Assembly: GCF_036711975.1 (NCBI RefSeq)
Contig: NC_091973.1
Coordinates: 10,044,001 to 10,108,000, forward strand
DNA: 64,000 bases
From: Onthophagus taurus
Lineage: Eukaryota > Arthropoda > Insecta > Coleoptera > Scarabaeidae
Direction of reading: 5' to 3'
Shown here: piece after piece, positions 29,405-44,889 of the stretch
Position numbering within the stretch: position 1 is the stretch's first letter
Layout of the letters: each line of letters opens with the position of its first letter
Position numbers and translations under genes: made by a program
The notes under the pieces: model-generated
Seen by the model: only the letters and a program-made list of their open reading frames with translations
The model's database searches: none
What the model was told of the DNA's origin: nothing

Positions 29405-32400
29405 TCACTTTTGGTTCCGATAATTCTGTTGACCATATTTGTGTTATTCAGGCGCCAAATGACATGTTGGAGAAAGTTGGAGATAAAAACAAAATGTGTC
29501 CAAAACGTGATATTATGACGTTATACGCCGTTCTGAGCCATGTTTGAACTTTCTATCACTTTTGGTTCCGATAATTCTGTTGACCATATTTGTGTTATTC
29601 AGGCGCCAAATGACATGTTGGAGCATGTTGGAGATAAAAAACAAAATGTGCCCAAAACGTGATATTATGACGTTATACGCCGTTGTGAGCCATGTTTGAA
29701 CTTTCTATCACTTTTGGTTCCGATAATTCTGTCGACCATATATGTGATATTCAGGCGCCAAATGTCATATTGGAGCATGTTGGAGATAAAAAACAAAATG
29801 TGCCCAAAACGTGATATTATGACGTTATACGCCGTTCTGAGCCATGTTTGAACTTTCTATCATTTTTGGTTCCGATAATTCTGCCGACCATATTTGTGAT
29901 ATTCAGGGGCCAAATGTCATATTGGAGCAAGTTGGAGATAAATAACAAAATGTGTCCAAAACGTGATATTATGACGTTATACGCCGTTCTGACCCATGTT
30001 TGAACTTTCTATCACTTTTGGTTCCGATAATTCTGCGGACCATATTTGTGTTATTCAGGCGCCAAATGACATGTTGGAGCAAGTTGGAGATAAAAAACAA
30101 AATGTGCCCAAAACGTGATATTATGACGTTATACGCCGTTCTGAGCCATGTTTGAACTTTCTATCATTTTTGGTTCCGATAATTCTGCTGACCATATTTG
30201 TGATATTCAGGCTTCAAATGTCATATTGGAGCATGTTGGAGATAAAAAACAAAATGTGCCCAAAACGTGATATTATGACGTTATACGTCGTTCTGAGCCA
30301 TGTTTGAACTTTCTATCACTTTTGGTTCCGATAATTCTGCTGACCATATTTGTGATATTCAGGCGCCAAATGACATGTTGGAGCATGTTGGGGATAAAAA
30401 ACAAAATGTGCCCAAAACGTGATATTATGACGTTATACGCCGTTCTGAGCCATATTTGAACTTTCCATCACTTTTGGTTCCGATAATTCTGTTGACCATA
30501 TTTGTGTTATTCAGGCGCCAAATGCCATGTTGGAGCATGTTGGAGATAAAAAACAAAATGTGCCCTAAACGTGATATTATGACGTTATACGCCGTTCTGA
30601 GCCATGTTTGAACTTTCTATCATTTTTGGTTCCGATAATTCTGTCTACTATATATGTGACATTCAGGGGCCAAATGTCATATTGGAGCATGTTGGAGATA
30701 AAAAACAAAATGTGCCCTAAACGTGATATTATGACGTTATACGCCGTTCTGAGCCATGTTTGAACTTTCTATCACTTTTGGATCCGATAATTCTGTCGAC
30801 CATATATGTGATATTCAGGGGCCAAATGTTATATTGGAGCATGTTGGGGATAAAAAACAAAATGTGCCCAAAACGTGATATTATGACGTTATACGCCGTT
30901 CTGAGCCATGTTTGAACTTTCTATCACTTTTGGTTCCGATAATTCTGTTGACCATATTTGTGTTATTCAGGCGCCAAATGACATGTTGGAGCATGTTGGA
31001 GATAGAAAACAAAATGTGTCCAAAACGTGATATTATGACGTTATACGCCGTTCTGAGCCATGTTTGAACTTTCTATCACTTTTGGTTCCGATAATTCTGC
31101 TGACCATATTTGTGATATTCAGGCGCCAAATGACATGTTGGAGCATGTTGGGGATAAAAAACAAAATGTGCCCAAAACGTGATATTATGACGTTATACGC
31201 CGTTCTGAGCCATGTTTGAACTTTCTATCACTTTTGGTTCCGATAATTCTGCTGACCATATTTGTGATATTCAGGCGCCAAATGACATGTTGGAGCATGT
31301 TGGGGATAAAAAACAAAATGTGCCCAAAACGTGATATTATGACGTTATACGCCGTTCTGAGCCATATTTGAACTTTCTATCACTTTTGGTTCCGATAATT
31401 CTGTTGACCATATTTGTGTTATTCAGGCGCCAAATGACATGTTGGAGCATGTTGGAGATAGAAAACAAAATGTGTCCAAAACGTGATATTATGACGTTAT
31501 ACGCCGTTCTGAGCCATGTTTGAACTTTCTATCACTTTTGGTTCCGATAATTCTGTTGACCATATTTGTGATATTCAGGCGCCAAATGACATGTTGGAGC
31601 AAGTTGGAGATAAAAAACAAAATGTGCACAAAACGTGATATTATGACGTTATACGCCGTTCTGAGCCATGTTTGAACTTTTTATCACTTTTGGTTCCGAT
31701 AATTCTGCTGACCATATTTGTGATATACAGGCGCCAAATGACATGTTGGAGCATGTTGGAGATAAAAAACAAAATGTGCCCAAAACGTGATATTATGACG
31801 TTATACGCCGTTCTGAGTCATGTTTGAACTTTCTATCACTTTTAGTTCCGATAATTCTGTCTACCATATTTGTGATATTCAGGGGCCAAATGTCATATTG
31901 GAGCATGTTGGAGATAAAAAGCAAAATGTGCCTAAAACGTGATATTATGACGTTATACGCCGTTCTGAGCCATGTTTGAACTTTCTATCACTTTTGGTTC
32001 CGATAATTCTGTTGACCATATTTGTGATATTCAGGCGCCAAATGACATGTTGGAGCATGTTGGAGATAAAAAACAAAATGTGCCCAAAACGTGATATGAC
32101 GTTATACGCCGTTCTGAGCCATGTTTGAGCTTTCTATCACTTTTGGTTCCGATAATTCTGCCGACCATATTTGTGATATTCAGGGGCCAAATGTCATATT
32201 GGAGCAAGTTGGAGATAAAAAACAAAATGTGTCCAAAACGTGATATTATGACGTTATACGCCGTTCTGAGCCATGTTTGAACTTTCTATCACTTTTGGTT
32301 CCGATAATTCTGTCGACCATATATGTGATATTCAGGCGCCAAATGACATGTTGAGCAATCGAGATAAAAAACAAAATGTGCCCAAAACGTGATATTATGA

Positions 32401-35400
32401 CGTTATATGCCGTTCTGAGCCATGTTTGAACTTTCTATCACTTTTGGTTCCGATAATTCTGCTGACCATATTTGTGATATTCAGGCGCCAAATGTCATAT
32501 TGGAGCATGTTGGAGATAAAAAACAAAATGTGCCCAAAACGTGATATTATGACGTTATACGCCGTTCTGAGTCATGTTTGAACTTTCTATCACTTTTGGT
32601 TCCGATAATTCTGCTGACCATATTTGTGTTATTCGGGCGCCAAATGACATGTTGGAGCATGTTGGAGATAAAAAACAAAATGTGTCCAAAACGTGATATT
32701 ATGACGTTATACGCCGTTCTGAGCCATGTTTGAACTTTCTATCACTTTTGGTTCCGATAATTCTGCTGACCATATTTGTGATATTCAGGCGCCAAATGAC
32801 TTGTTGGAGCATGTTGGAGATAAAAAACAAAATGTGCCCTAAACGTGATATTATGACGTTATACGCCGTTCTGAGCCATGTTTGAACTTTCTGTCACTTT
32901 TGGATCCGATAATTCTGTCGACCATATATGTGATATTCAGGGGCCAAATGTCATATTGTAGCATGTTGGAGATAGAAAACAAAATGTGCCTAAAACGTGA
33001 TATTATGACGTTATACGCCGTTCTGAGCCATGTTTGAACTTTCCATCACTTTTGGTTCCGATAATTCTGTTGACCATATTTGTGTTATTCAGGCGCCAAA
33101 TGACATGTTGGAGAAAGTTGGAGATAAAAACAAAATGTGTCCAAAACGTGATATTATGACGTTATACGCCGTTCTGAGCCATGTTTGAACTTTCTATCAC
33201 TTTTGGTTCCGATAATTCTGTTGACCATATTTGTGTTATTCAGGCGCCAAATGACATGTTGGAGCATGTTGGAGATAAAAAACAAAATGTGCCCAAAACG
33301 TGATATTATGACGTTATACGCCGTTGTGAGCCATGTTTGAACTTTCTATCACTTTTGGTTCCGATAATTCTGTCGACCATATATGTGATATTCAGGCGCC
33401 AACTGTCATATTGGAGCATGTTGGAGATAAAAAACAAAATGTGCCCAAAACGTGATATTATGACGTTATACGCCGTTCTGAGCCATGTTTGAACTTTCTA
33501 TCATTTTTGGTTCCGATAATTCTGCCGACCATATTTGTGATATTCAGGGGCCAAATGTCATATTGGAGCAAGTTGGAGATAAATAACAAAATGTGTCCAA
33601 AACGTGATATTATGACGTTATACGCCGTTCTGACCCATGTTTGAACTTTCTATCACTTTTGGTTCCGATAATTCTGCGGACCATATTTGTGTTATTCAGG
33701 CGCCAAATGACATGTTGGAGCAAGTTGGAGATAAAAAACAAAATGTGCCCAAAACGTGATATTATGACGTTATACGCCGTTCTGAGCCATGTTTGAACTT
33801 TCTATCATTTTTGGTTCCGATAATTCTGCTGACCATATTTGTGATATTCAGGCTTCAAATGTCATATTGGAGCATGTTGGAGATAAAAAACAAAATGTGC
33901 CCAAAACGTGATATTATGACGTTATACGTCGTTCTGAGCCATGTTTGAACTTTCTATCACTTTTGGTTCCGATAATTCTGCTGACCATATTTGTGATATT
34001 CAGGCGCCAAATGACATGTTGGAGCATGTTGGGGATAAAAAACAAAATGTGCCCAAAACGTGATATTATGACGTTATACGCCGTTCTGAGCCATATTTGA
34101 ACTTTCCATCACTTTTGGTTCCGATAATTCTGTTGACCATATTTGTGTTATTCAGGCGCCAAATGCCATGTTGGAGCATGTTGGAGATAAAAAACAAAAT
34201 GTGCCCTAAACGTGATATTATGACGTTATACGCCGTTCTGAGCCATGTTTGAACTTTCTATCATTTTTGGTTCCGATAATTCTGTCTACTATATATGTGA
34301 CATTCAGGGGCCAAATGTCATATTGGAGCATGTTGGAGATAAAAAACAAAATGTGCCCTAAACGTGATATTATGACGTTATACGCCGTTCTGAGCCATGT
34401 TTGAACTTTCTATCACTTTTGGATCCGATAATTCTGTCGACCATATATGTGATATTCAGGGGCCAAATGTTATATTGGAGCATGTTGGGGATAAAAAACA
34501 AAATGTGCCCAAAACGTGATATTATGACGTTATACGCCGTTCTGAGCCATGTTTGAACTTTCTATCACTTTTGGTTCCGATAATTCTGTTGACCATATTT
34601 GTGTTATTCAGGCGCCAAATGACATGTTGGAGCATGTTGGAGATAGAAAACAAAATGTGTCCAAAACGTGATATTATGACGTTATACGCCGTTCTGAGCC
34701 ATGTTTGAACTTTCTATCACTTTTGGTTCCGATAATTCTGCTGACCATATTTGTGATATTCAGGCGCCAAATGACATGTTGGAGCATGTTGGGGATAAAA
34801 AACAAAATGTGCCCAAAACGTGATATTATGACGTTATACGCCGTTCTGAGCCATGTTTGAACTTTCTATCACTTTTGGTTCCGATAATTCTGCTGACCAT
34901 ATTTGTGATATTCAGGCGCCAAATGACATGTTGGAGCATGTTGGGGATAAAAAACAAAATGTGCCCAAAACGTGATATTATGACGTTATACGCCGTTCTG
35001 AGCCATATTTGAACTTTCTATCACTTTTGGTTCCGATAATTCTGTTGACCATATTTGTGTTATTCAGGCGCCAAATGACATGTTGGAGCATGTTGGAGAT
35101 AGAAAACAAAATGTGTCCAAAACGTGATATTATGACGTTATACGCCGTTCTGAGCCATGTTTGAACTTTCTATCACTTTTGGTTCCGATAATTCTGTTGA
35201 CCATATTTGTGATATTCAGGCGCCAAATGACATGTTGGAGCAAGTTGGAGATAAAAAACAAAATGTGCACAAAACGTGATATTATGACGTTATACGCCGT
35301 TCTGAGCCATGTTTGAACTTTTTATCACTTTTGGTTCCGATAATTCTGCTGACCATATTTGTGATATACAGGCGCCAAATGACATGTTGGAGCATGTTGG

Positions 35401-36686
35401 AGATAAAAAACAAAATGTGCCCAAAACGTGATATTATGACGTTATACGCCGTTCTGAGTCACGTTTGAACTTTCTATCACTTTTAGTTCCGATAATTCTG
35501 TCTACCATATTTGTGATATTCAGGGGCCAAATGTCATATTGGAGCATGTTGGAGATAAAAAGCAAAATGTGCCTAAAACGTGATATTATGACGTTATACG
35601 CCGTTCTGAGCCATGTTTGAACTTTCTATCACTTTTGGTTCCGATAATTCTGTTGACCATATTTGTGATATTCAGGCGCCAAATGACATGTTGGAGCATG
35701 TTGGAGATAAAAAACAAAATGTGCCCAAAACGTGATATGACGTTATACGCCGTTCTGAGCCATGTTTGAGCTTTCTATCACTTTTGGTTCCGATAATTCT
35801 GCCGACCATATTTGTGATATTCAGGGGCCAAATGTCATATTGGAGCAAGTTGGAGATAAAAAACAAAATGTGTCCAAAACGTGATATTATGACGTTATAC
35901 GCCGTTCTGAGCCATGTTTGAACTTTCTATCACTTTTGGTTCCGATAATTCTGTCGACCATATATGTGATATTCAGGCGCCAAATGACATGTTGAGCAAT
36001 CGAGATAAAAAACAAAATGTGCCCAAAACGTGATATTATGACGTTATATGCCGTTCTGAGCCATGTTTGAACTTTCTATCACTTTTGGTTCCGATAATTC
36101 TGCTGACCATATTTGTGATATTCAGGCGCCAAATGTCATATTGGAGCATGTTGGAGATAAAAAACAAAATGTGCCCAAAACGTGATATTATGACGTTATA
36201 CGCCGTTCTGAGTCATGTTTGAACTTTCTATCACTTTTGGTTCCGATAATTCTGCTGACCATATTTGTGTTATTCGGGCGCCAAATGACATGTTGGAGCA
36301 TGTTGGAGATAAAAAACAAAATGTGTCCAAAACGTGATATTATGACGTTATACGCCGTTCTGAGCCATGTTTGAACTTTCTATCACTTTTGGTTCCGATA
36401 ATTCTGCTGACCATATTTGTGATATTCAGGCGCCAAATGACTTGTTGGAGCATGTTGGAGATAAAAAACAAAATGTGCCCTAAACGTGATATTATGACGT
36501 TATACGCCGTTCTGAGCCATGTTTGAACTTTCTGTCACTTTTGGATCCGATAATTCTGTCGACCATATATGTGATATTCAGGGGCCAAATGTCATATTGT
36601 AGCATGTTGGAGATAGAAAACAAAATGTGCCTAAAACGTGATATTATGACGTTATACGCCGTTCTGAGCCATGTTTGAACTTTCCA
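29405..36686. repeat. 3,641-bp higher-order repeat, two tandem copies
   Basis: Landmarks repeat at exactly 3,641 bp: GAGAAAGTTGG at about 29470 and 33111, the TAT-deleted dyad monomer near 32090 and 35731. This equals 24 monomers minus 7 bp of small deletions. Very few differences were seen (for example AACTGTC near 33405), so the duplication is recent or an assembly artefact. Edges approximate. Confidence 0.88.
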
Positions 36687-38039
36687 TCACTTTTGGTTCC
36701 GATAATTCTGTCGACCATATATGTGATATTCAGGCGCCAAATGACATGTTGGAGCATGTTGGAGATAAAAAACAAAATGTGTCCAAAACATGATATTATG
36801 ACGTTATACGCCGTTCTGAGCCATGTTTGAACTTTCTATCACTTTTGGTTCCGATAATTCTGTTGACCACATTTGTGTTATTCAGGCGCCAAATGACATG
36901 TTGGAGCATGTTGGAGATAAAAAACAAAATGTGCCCAAAACGTGATATGACGTTATACGCCGTTCTGAGCCATGTTTGAACTTTCTATCACTTTTGGTTC
37001 CGATAATTCTGCCGACCATATTTGTGATATTCAGGGGCCAAATGTCATATTGGAGCAAGTTGGAGATAAAAAACAAAATGTGTCCAAAACGTGATATTAT
37101 GACGTTATACGCCGTTCTGAGCCATGTTTGAACTTTCTATCACTTTTGGTTCCGATAATTCTGTCGACCATATATGTGATATTCAGGCGCCAAATGACAT
37201 GTTGAGCAATCGAGATAAAAAACAAAATGTGTCCAAAACGTGATATTATGACGTTATACGCCGTTCTGACCCATGTTTGAACTTTCTATCACTTTTGGTT
37301 CCGATAATTCTGTTGACCATATTTGTGTTATTCAGGCGCCAAATGACATGTTGGAGCATGTTGGAGATAGAAAACAAAATGTGTCCAAAACGTGATATTA
37401 TGACGTTATACGCCGTTCTGAGCCATGTTTGTACTTTCTATCACTTTTGGTTCCGATAATTCTGTTGACCATATTTGTGATATTCAGGCGCCAAATGACA
37501 TGTTGGAGCATGTTGGAGATAAAAAACAAAATGTGCCCAAAACGTGATATTATGACGTTATACGCCGTTCTGAGCCATGTTTGAACTTTTTATCACTTTT
37601 GGTTCCGATAATTCTGCGGACCATATTTGTGATATACAGGCGCCAAATGACATATTGGAGCATGTTGGAGATAAAAAACAAAATGTGCCCAAAACGTGAT
37701 ATTATGACGTTATACGCCGTTCTGAGCCATGTTTGAACTTTCTATCACTTTTGGTTCCGATAATTCTGTTGACCATATTTGTGTTATTCAGGCGCCAAAT
37801 GACATGTTGGAGCATGTTGGAGATAAAAAACAAAATGTGCCCAAAACGTGATATTATGACGTTATACGCCGTTCTGAGCCATGTTTGAACTTTCTATCAC
37901 TTTTGGTTCCGATAATTCTGCCGACCATATTTGTGATATTCAGGCGTCAAATGTCATATTGGAGCATGTTGGAGATAAAAAACAAAATGTGCCCAAAACG
38001 TGATATTATGACGTTATACGCCGTTCTGAGCCATGTTTG

Positions 38040-40330
38040 AACTATCTATCACTTTTGGTTCCGATAATTCTGTTGGCATATTTGTGTTATTCAGGCGCCA
38101 AATGACATGTTGGAGCATGTTGGAGATAAAAAACAAAATGTGCACAAAACGTGATATTATGACGTTATACGCCGTTCTGAGCCATGTTTAAACTTTCTAT
38201 CACTTTTGGTTCCGATAATTCTGCTGACCATATTTGTGATATTCAGGCGCCAAATGTCATATTGGAGCATGTTGGAGATAAAAAACAAAATGTGCCTAAA
38301 ACGTGATATTATGACGTTATACGCCGTTCTGAGCCATGTTTGAACTTTCTATCAGTTTGGTTCCGATAATTCTGCTGACCATATTTATGATATTCAGGCG
38401 CCAAATGACATGTTGGAGCATGTTGGAGATAAAAAATAAAATGTGCCCAAAACGTGGTATTATGACGTTATACGCCGTTCTGAGCCATGTTTGAACTTTC
38501 TACCACTTTTGGTTCCGATAATTCTGTTGACCATATTTGTGTTATTCAGGCGCCAAATGACATGTTGGAGCAAGTTGGAGATAAAAAACAAAATGTGTCC
38601 ACAACGTGATATTATGATGTTATACGCCGTTCTGAGCCACGGTTGAACTTTCTATCACTTTTGGTTCCGATAATTCTGTTGACCATGTTTGTGTTATTCA
38701 GGCGCCAAATGACATGTTGGAGCATGTTGGAGATAAAAAACAAAATGTGCCCAAAACGTGATATTATGACGTTATACGCCGTTCTGAGCCATGTTTGAAC
38801 TATCTATCACTTTTGGTTCCGATAATTCTGTTGACCATATTTGTGTTATTCAGGCGCCAAATGACATGTTGGAGCATGTTGGAGATAAAAAACAAAATGT
38901 GCACAAAACGTGATATTATGACGTTATACGCCGTTCTGAGCCATGTTTAAACTTTCTATCACTTTTGGTTCCGATAATTCTGCTGACCATATTTGTGATA
39001 TTCAGGCGCCAAATGTCATATTGGAGCATGTTGGAGATAAAAAACAAAATGTGCCTAAAACGTGATATTATGACGTTATACGCCGTTCTGAGCCATGTTT
39101 GAACTTTCTATCAGTTTGGTTCCGATAATTCTGCTGACCATATTTATGATATTCAGGCGCCAAATGACATGTTGGAGCATGTTGGAGATAAAAAATAAAA
39201 TGTGCCCAAAACGTGGTATTATGACGTTATACGCCGTTCTGAGCCATGTTTGAACTTTCTACCACTTTTGGTTCCGATAATTCTGTTGACCATATTTGTG
39301 TTATTCAGGCGCCAAATGACATGTTGGAGCAAGTTGGAGATAAAAAACAAAATGTGTCCACAACGTGATATTATGATGTTATACGCCGTTCTGAGCCACG
39401 GTTGAACTTTCTATCACTTTTGGTTCCGATAATTCTGTTGACCATGTTTGTGTTATTCAGGCGCCAAATGACATGTTGGAGCATGTTGGAGATAAAAAAC
39501 AAAATGTGCCCAAAACGTGATATTATGACGTTATACGCCGTTCTGAGCCATGTTTGAACTTTCTATCACTTTTGGATCCGATAATTCTGTCGACCATATA
39601 TGTGATATTCAGGGGCCAAATGTCATATTGTAGCATGTTGGAGATAGAAAACAAAATGTGCCTAAAACGTGATATTATGACGTTATACGCCGTTCTGAGC
39701 CATGTTTGAACTTTCCATCACTTTTGGTTCCGATAATTCTGCTGACCATATTTGTGTTATTCAGGCGCCAAATGTCATATTGGAGCATGTTGGAGATAGA
39801 AAACAAAATGTGCCCAAAACGTGATATTATGACGTTATACGCCGTTCTGAGCCATGTTTAAACTTTCTATCACTTTTGGTTCCGATAATTCTGCTGACCA
39901 TATTTGTGATATTCAGGCGCCAAATGTCATATTGGAGCATGTTGGAGATAAAAAACAAAATGTGCCTAAAACGTGATATTATGACGTTATACGCCGTTCT
40001 GAGCCATGTTTGAACTTTCTATCAGTTTGGTTCCGATAATTCTGCTGACCATATTTATGATATTCAGGCGCCAAATGACATGTTGGAGCATGTTGGAGAT
40101 AAAAAATAAAATGTGCCCAAAACGTGGTATTATGACGTTATACGCCGTTCTGAGCCATGTTTGAACTTTAAACCACTTTTGGTTCCGATAATTCTGTTGA
40201 CCATATTTGTGTTATTCAGGCGCCAAATGACATGTTGGAGCAAGTTGGAGATAAAAAACAAAATGTGTCCACAACGTGATATTATGATGTTATACGCCGT
40301 TCTGAGCCACGGTTGAACTTTCTATCACTT
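38040..40330. repeat. 759-bp higher-order repeat with partial third copy
   Basis: A monomer group containing TATCAGTTTGG, AAAAATAAAATG and CCACGGTTGAAC recurs at 759 bp (38443 to 39202), then again at 911 bp with an insertion of one further monomer. Edges approximate. Confidence 0.75.
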
Positions 40331-43300
40331 TTGGTTCCGATAATTCTGTTGACCATCTTTGTGTTATTCAGGCGCCAAATGACATGTTGGAGCATGTTGG
40401 AGATAAAAAACAAAATGTACCCAAAACGTGATATTATGACGTTATACGCCGTTCTGAGCCATGTTTGAACTTTCTATCACTTTTGGTTCCGATAATTCTG
40501 CCGACCATATTTGTGTTATTCAGGCGCCAAATGACATGTTGGAGCATGTTGGAGATAAAAAACAAAATGTGCCCAAAACATGATATTATGACGTTATACG
40601 CCGTTCTGAGCCATGTTTGAACTTTCTATCACTTTTGGATCCGATAATTCTGTCGACCATATATGTGATATTCAGGGGCCAAATGTCATATTGTAGCATG
40701 TTGGAGATAAAAAACAAAATGTGCCTAAAACGTGATATTATGACGTTGTACGCCGTTCTGAGCCATGTTTGAACTTTCTATCACTTTTGGTTCCGATAAT
40801 TCTGCCGACCATATTTGTGATATTCAGGGGCCAAATGTCATATTGGAGCATGTTGGAGATAAAAAACAAAATGTGCCCAAAACGTGATATTATGACGTTA
40901 TACGCCGTTCTGAGCCATGTTTGAACTTTCTATCACTTTTGGTTCCGATAATTGTGCCGACCATATTTGTGATATTCAGGCGTCAAATGTCATATTGGAG
41001 CATGTTGGAGATAAAAAACAAAATGTGTCCACAACGTGATATTATGACGTTATACGCCGTTCTGAGCCATGTTTGAACTTTCTATCACTTTTGGTTCCGA
41101 TAATTCTGTTGACCATATTTGTGTTATTCAGGCGCCAAATGACATGTTGGAGCATGTTGGAGATAAAAAACAAAATGTGCCCAAAACGTGATACTATGAT
41201 GTTATACGCCGTTCTGAGCCATGTTTGAACTTTCTATCACTTTTGGATCCGATAATTCTGTCGACCATATATGTGATATTCAGGGGCCAAATGTCATATT
41301 GTAGCATGTTGGAGATAAAAAACAAAATGTGCCTAAAACGTGATATTATGACGTTGTACGCCGTTCTGAGCCATGTTTGAACTTTCTATCACTTTTGGTT
41401 CCGATAATTCTGCCGACCATATTTGTGATATTCAGGGGCCAAATGTCATATTGGAGCATGTTGGAGATAAAAAACAAAATGTGCCCAAAACGTGATATTA
41501 TGACGTTATACGCCGTTCTGAGCCATGTTTGAACTTTCTATCACTTTTGGTTCCGATAATTCTGCCGACCATATTTGTGATATTCAGGCGTCAAATGTCA
41601 TATTGGAGCATGTTGGAGATAAAAAACAAAATGTGCCCAAAACGTGATATTATGACGTTATACGCGGTTCTGAGCCTTGTTTGAAGTATCTATCACTTTT
41701 GGTTCCGATAATTCTGTTGACCATATTTGTGTTATTCAGGCGCCAAATGACATGTTGGAGCATGTTGGAGATAAAAAACAAAATGTGCCCAAAACGTGAT
41801 ATTATGACGTTATACGCGGTTCTGAGCCTTGTTTGAAGTATCTATCACTTTTGGTTCCGATAATTCTGCCGACCATATTTGTGTTATTCAGGCGCCAAAT
41901 GACATGTTGGAGCAAGTTGGAGATAAAAAACAAAATGTGTCCAAAACGTGATATTATGACGTTATACGCCGTTCTGAGCCATGTTTGAACTTTCTATCAC
42001 TTTTGGTTCCGATAATTCTGTTGACCATATTTGTGTTATTCAGGCGCCAAATGACATGTTGGAGCATGTTGGAGATAAAAAACAAAATGTGCACAAAACG
42101 TGATATTATGACGTTATACGCCGTTCTGAGCCATGTTTAAACTTTCTATCACTTTTGGTTCCGATAATTCTGCCGACCATATTTGTGATATTCAGGCGCC
42201 AAATGTCATATTGGAGCATGTTGGAGATAAAAAACAAAATGTGCCTAAAACGTGATATTATGACGTTATACGTCGTTCTGAGCCATGTTTGAACTTTCTA
42301 TCATTTTTGGTTCCGATAATTCTGCTGACCATATTTGTGATTTTCAGGCGCCAAATGACATGTTGGAGCATGTTGGAGATAAAAAACAAAATGTGCCCAA
42401 AACGTGATATTATGACGTTATACGCCGTTCTGAGCCATGTTTGAACTATCTATCACTTTTGGTTCCGATAATTCTGTTGACCATATTTGTGTTATTCAGG
42501 CGCCAAATGACATGTTGGAGCATGTTGGAGATAAAAAACAAAATGTGCACAAAACGTGATATTATGACGTTATACGCCGTTCTGAGCCATGTTTAAACTT
42601 TCTATCACTTTTGGTTCCGATAATTCTGCTGACCATATTTGTGATATTCAGGCGCCAAATGACATGTTGGAGCATGTTGGAGATAAAAAACAAAATGTGC
42701 CCAAAACGTGATATTATGACGTTATACGCCGTTCTGAGCAATGTTTGAACTTTCTATCACTTTTGGTTACGATAATTCTGCCGACCCTATTTATGATATT
42801 CAGGGGCCAAATGTCATATTGGAGCATGTTGGAGATAAAAAACAAAATGTGTCCAAAACGTGATATTATGACGTTATACGCCGTTCTGAGCCATGTTTGA
42901 ACTTTCTATTACTTTTGGTTTCGATAATTCTGCTGACCATATTTGTGATATTCAGGCGCCAAATGACATGTTGGAGCATGTTGGAGATAAAAAACAAAAT
43001 GTGCCCAAAACGTGATATTATGACGTTATGCGCCGTTCTGAGCAATGTTTGAACTTTCTATCACTTTTGGTTCCGATAATTCTGCCGACCATATTTGTGA
43101 TATTCAGGGGCCAAATGTCATATTGGAGCATGTTGGAGATAAAAAACAAAATGTGCCTAAAACGTGATATTATGACGTTATACGCCGTTCTGAGCCATGT
43201 TTGAACTTTCTATCACTTTTGGTTTCGATAATTCTGCTGACCATATTTGTGATATTCAGGCGCCAAATGACATGTTGGAGCATGTTGGAGATAAAAAACA

Positions 43301-44889
43301 AAATGTGCCCAAAACGTGATATTATGACGTTATACGCCGTTCTGAGCAATGTTTGAACTTTCGATCACTTTTGGTTCCGATAATTCTGTCGACCATATAT
43401 GTGATATTCAGGGGCCAAATGTCATATTGGAGCATGTTGGAGATAAAAAACAAAATGTGCCTAAAACGTGTTATTATGACGTTATACGCCGTTCTGAGCC
43501 ATGTTTGAACTTTCTATCACTTTTGGTTACGATAATTCTGCCGACCCTATTTGTGATATTCAGGGGCCAAATGTCATATTGGAGCATGTTGGAGATAAAA
43601 AACAAAATGTGTCCAAAACGTGATATTATGACGTTATACGCCGTTCTGAGCCATGTTTGAACTTTCTATCACTTTTGGTTCCGATAATTCTGCCGACCAT
43701 ATTTGTGATATTCAGGGGCCAAATGTCATATTGGAGCATGTTGGAGATAAAAAACAAAATGTGCCTAAAACGTGATATTATGACGTTATACTCCGTTCTG
43801 AGCCATGTTTGAACTTTCTATCACTTTTGGTTCCGATAATTCTGTTGACCATATTTGTGTTATTCAGGCGCCAAATGACATGTTGGAGCATGTTGGAGAT
43901 AAAAAACAAAATGTGCCCAAAACGTGATATTATGACGATATACGCCGTTCTGAGCCATGTTTGAACTTTCTATCACTTTTGGTTCCGATAATTCTGTTGA
44001 CCATATTTGTTTTATTCAGGCGCCAAATGACATGTTGGAGCATGTTGGAGATAAAAAACAAAATGTGCCCAAAACGTGATATTATGACGTTACACGCCGT
44101 TCTGAGCCATGTTTGAACTTTCTATCACTTTTGGTTCCGATAATTCTGCTGACCATATTTGTGATATTCAGGCGCCAAATGTCATATTGGAGCATGTTGG
44201 AGATAAAAAACAAAATGTGCCTAAAACGTGATATTATGACGTTATACGCCGTTCTGAGCCATGTTTGAACTTTCTATCACTTTTGGTTTCGATAATTCTG
44301 CTGACCATATTTGTGATATTCAGGCGCCAAATGACATGTTGGAGCATGTTGGAGATAAAAAACAAAATGTGCCCAAAACGTGATATTATGACGTTATACG
44401 CCGTTCTGAGCAATGTTTGAACTTTCTATCACTTTTGGTTCCGATAATTCTGTCGACCATATATGTGATATTCAGGGGCCAAATGTCATATTGGAGCATG
44501 TTGGAGATAAAAAACAAAATGTGCCTAAAACGTGTTATTATGACGTTATACGCCGTTCTGAGCAATGTTTGAACTTTCTATCACTTTTGGTTACGATAAT
44601 CCTGCCGACCCTATTTGTGATATTCAGGGGCCAAATGTCATATTGGAGCATGTTGGAGATAAAAAACAATATGTGCCCAAAACGTGATATTATGACGTTA
44701 TACGCCGTTCTGAGCCATGTTTGAACTTTCTATCACTTTTGGTTCCGATAATTCTGCTGACCATATTTGTGATATTCAGGGGCCAAATGACATGTTGGAG
44801 CATGTTGGAGATAAAAAACAAAATGTGCCCAAAACGTGATATTATGACGTTATACGCCGTTCTGAGCCATGTTTGAACTTTCTATCACT

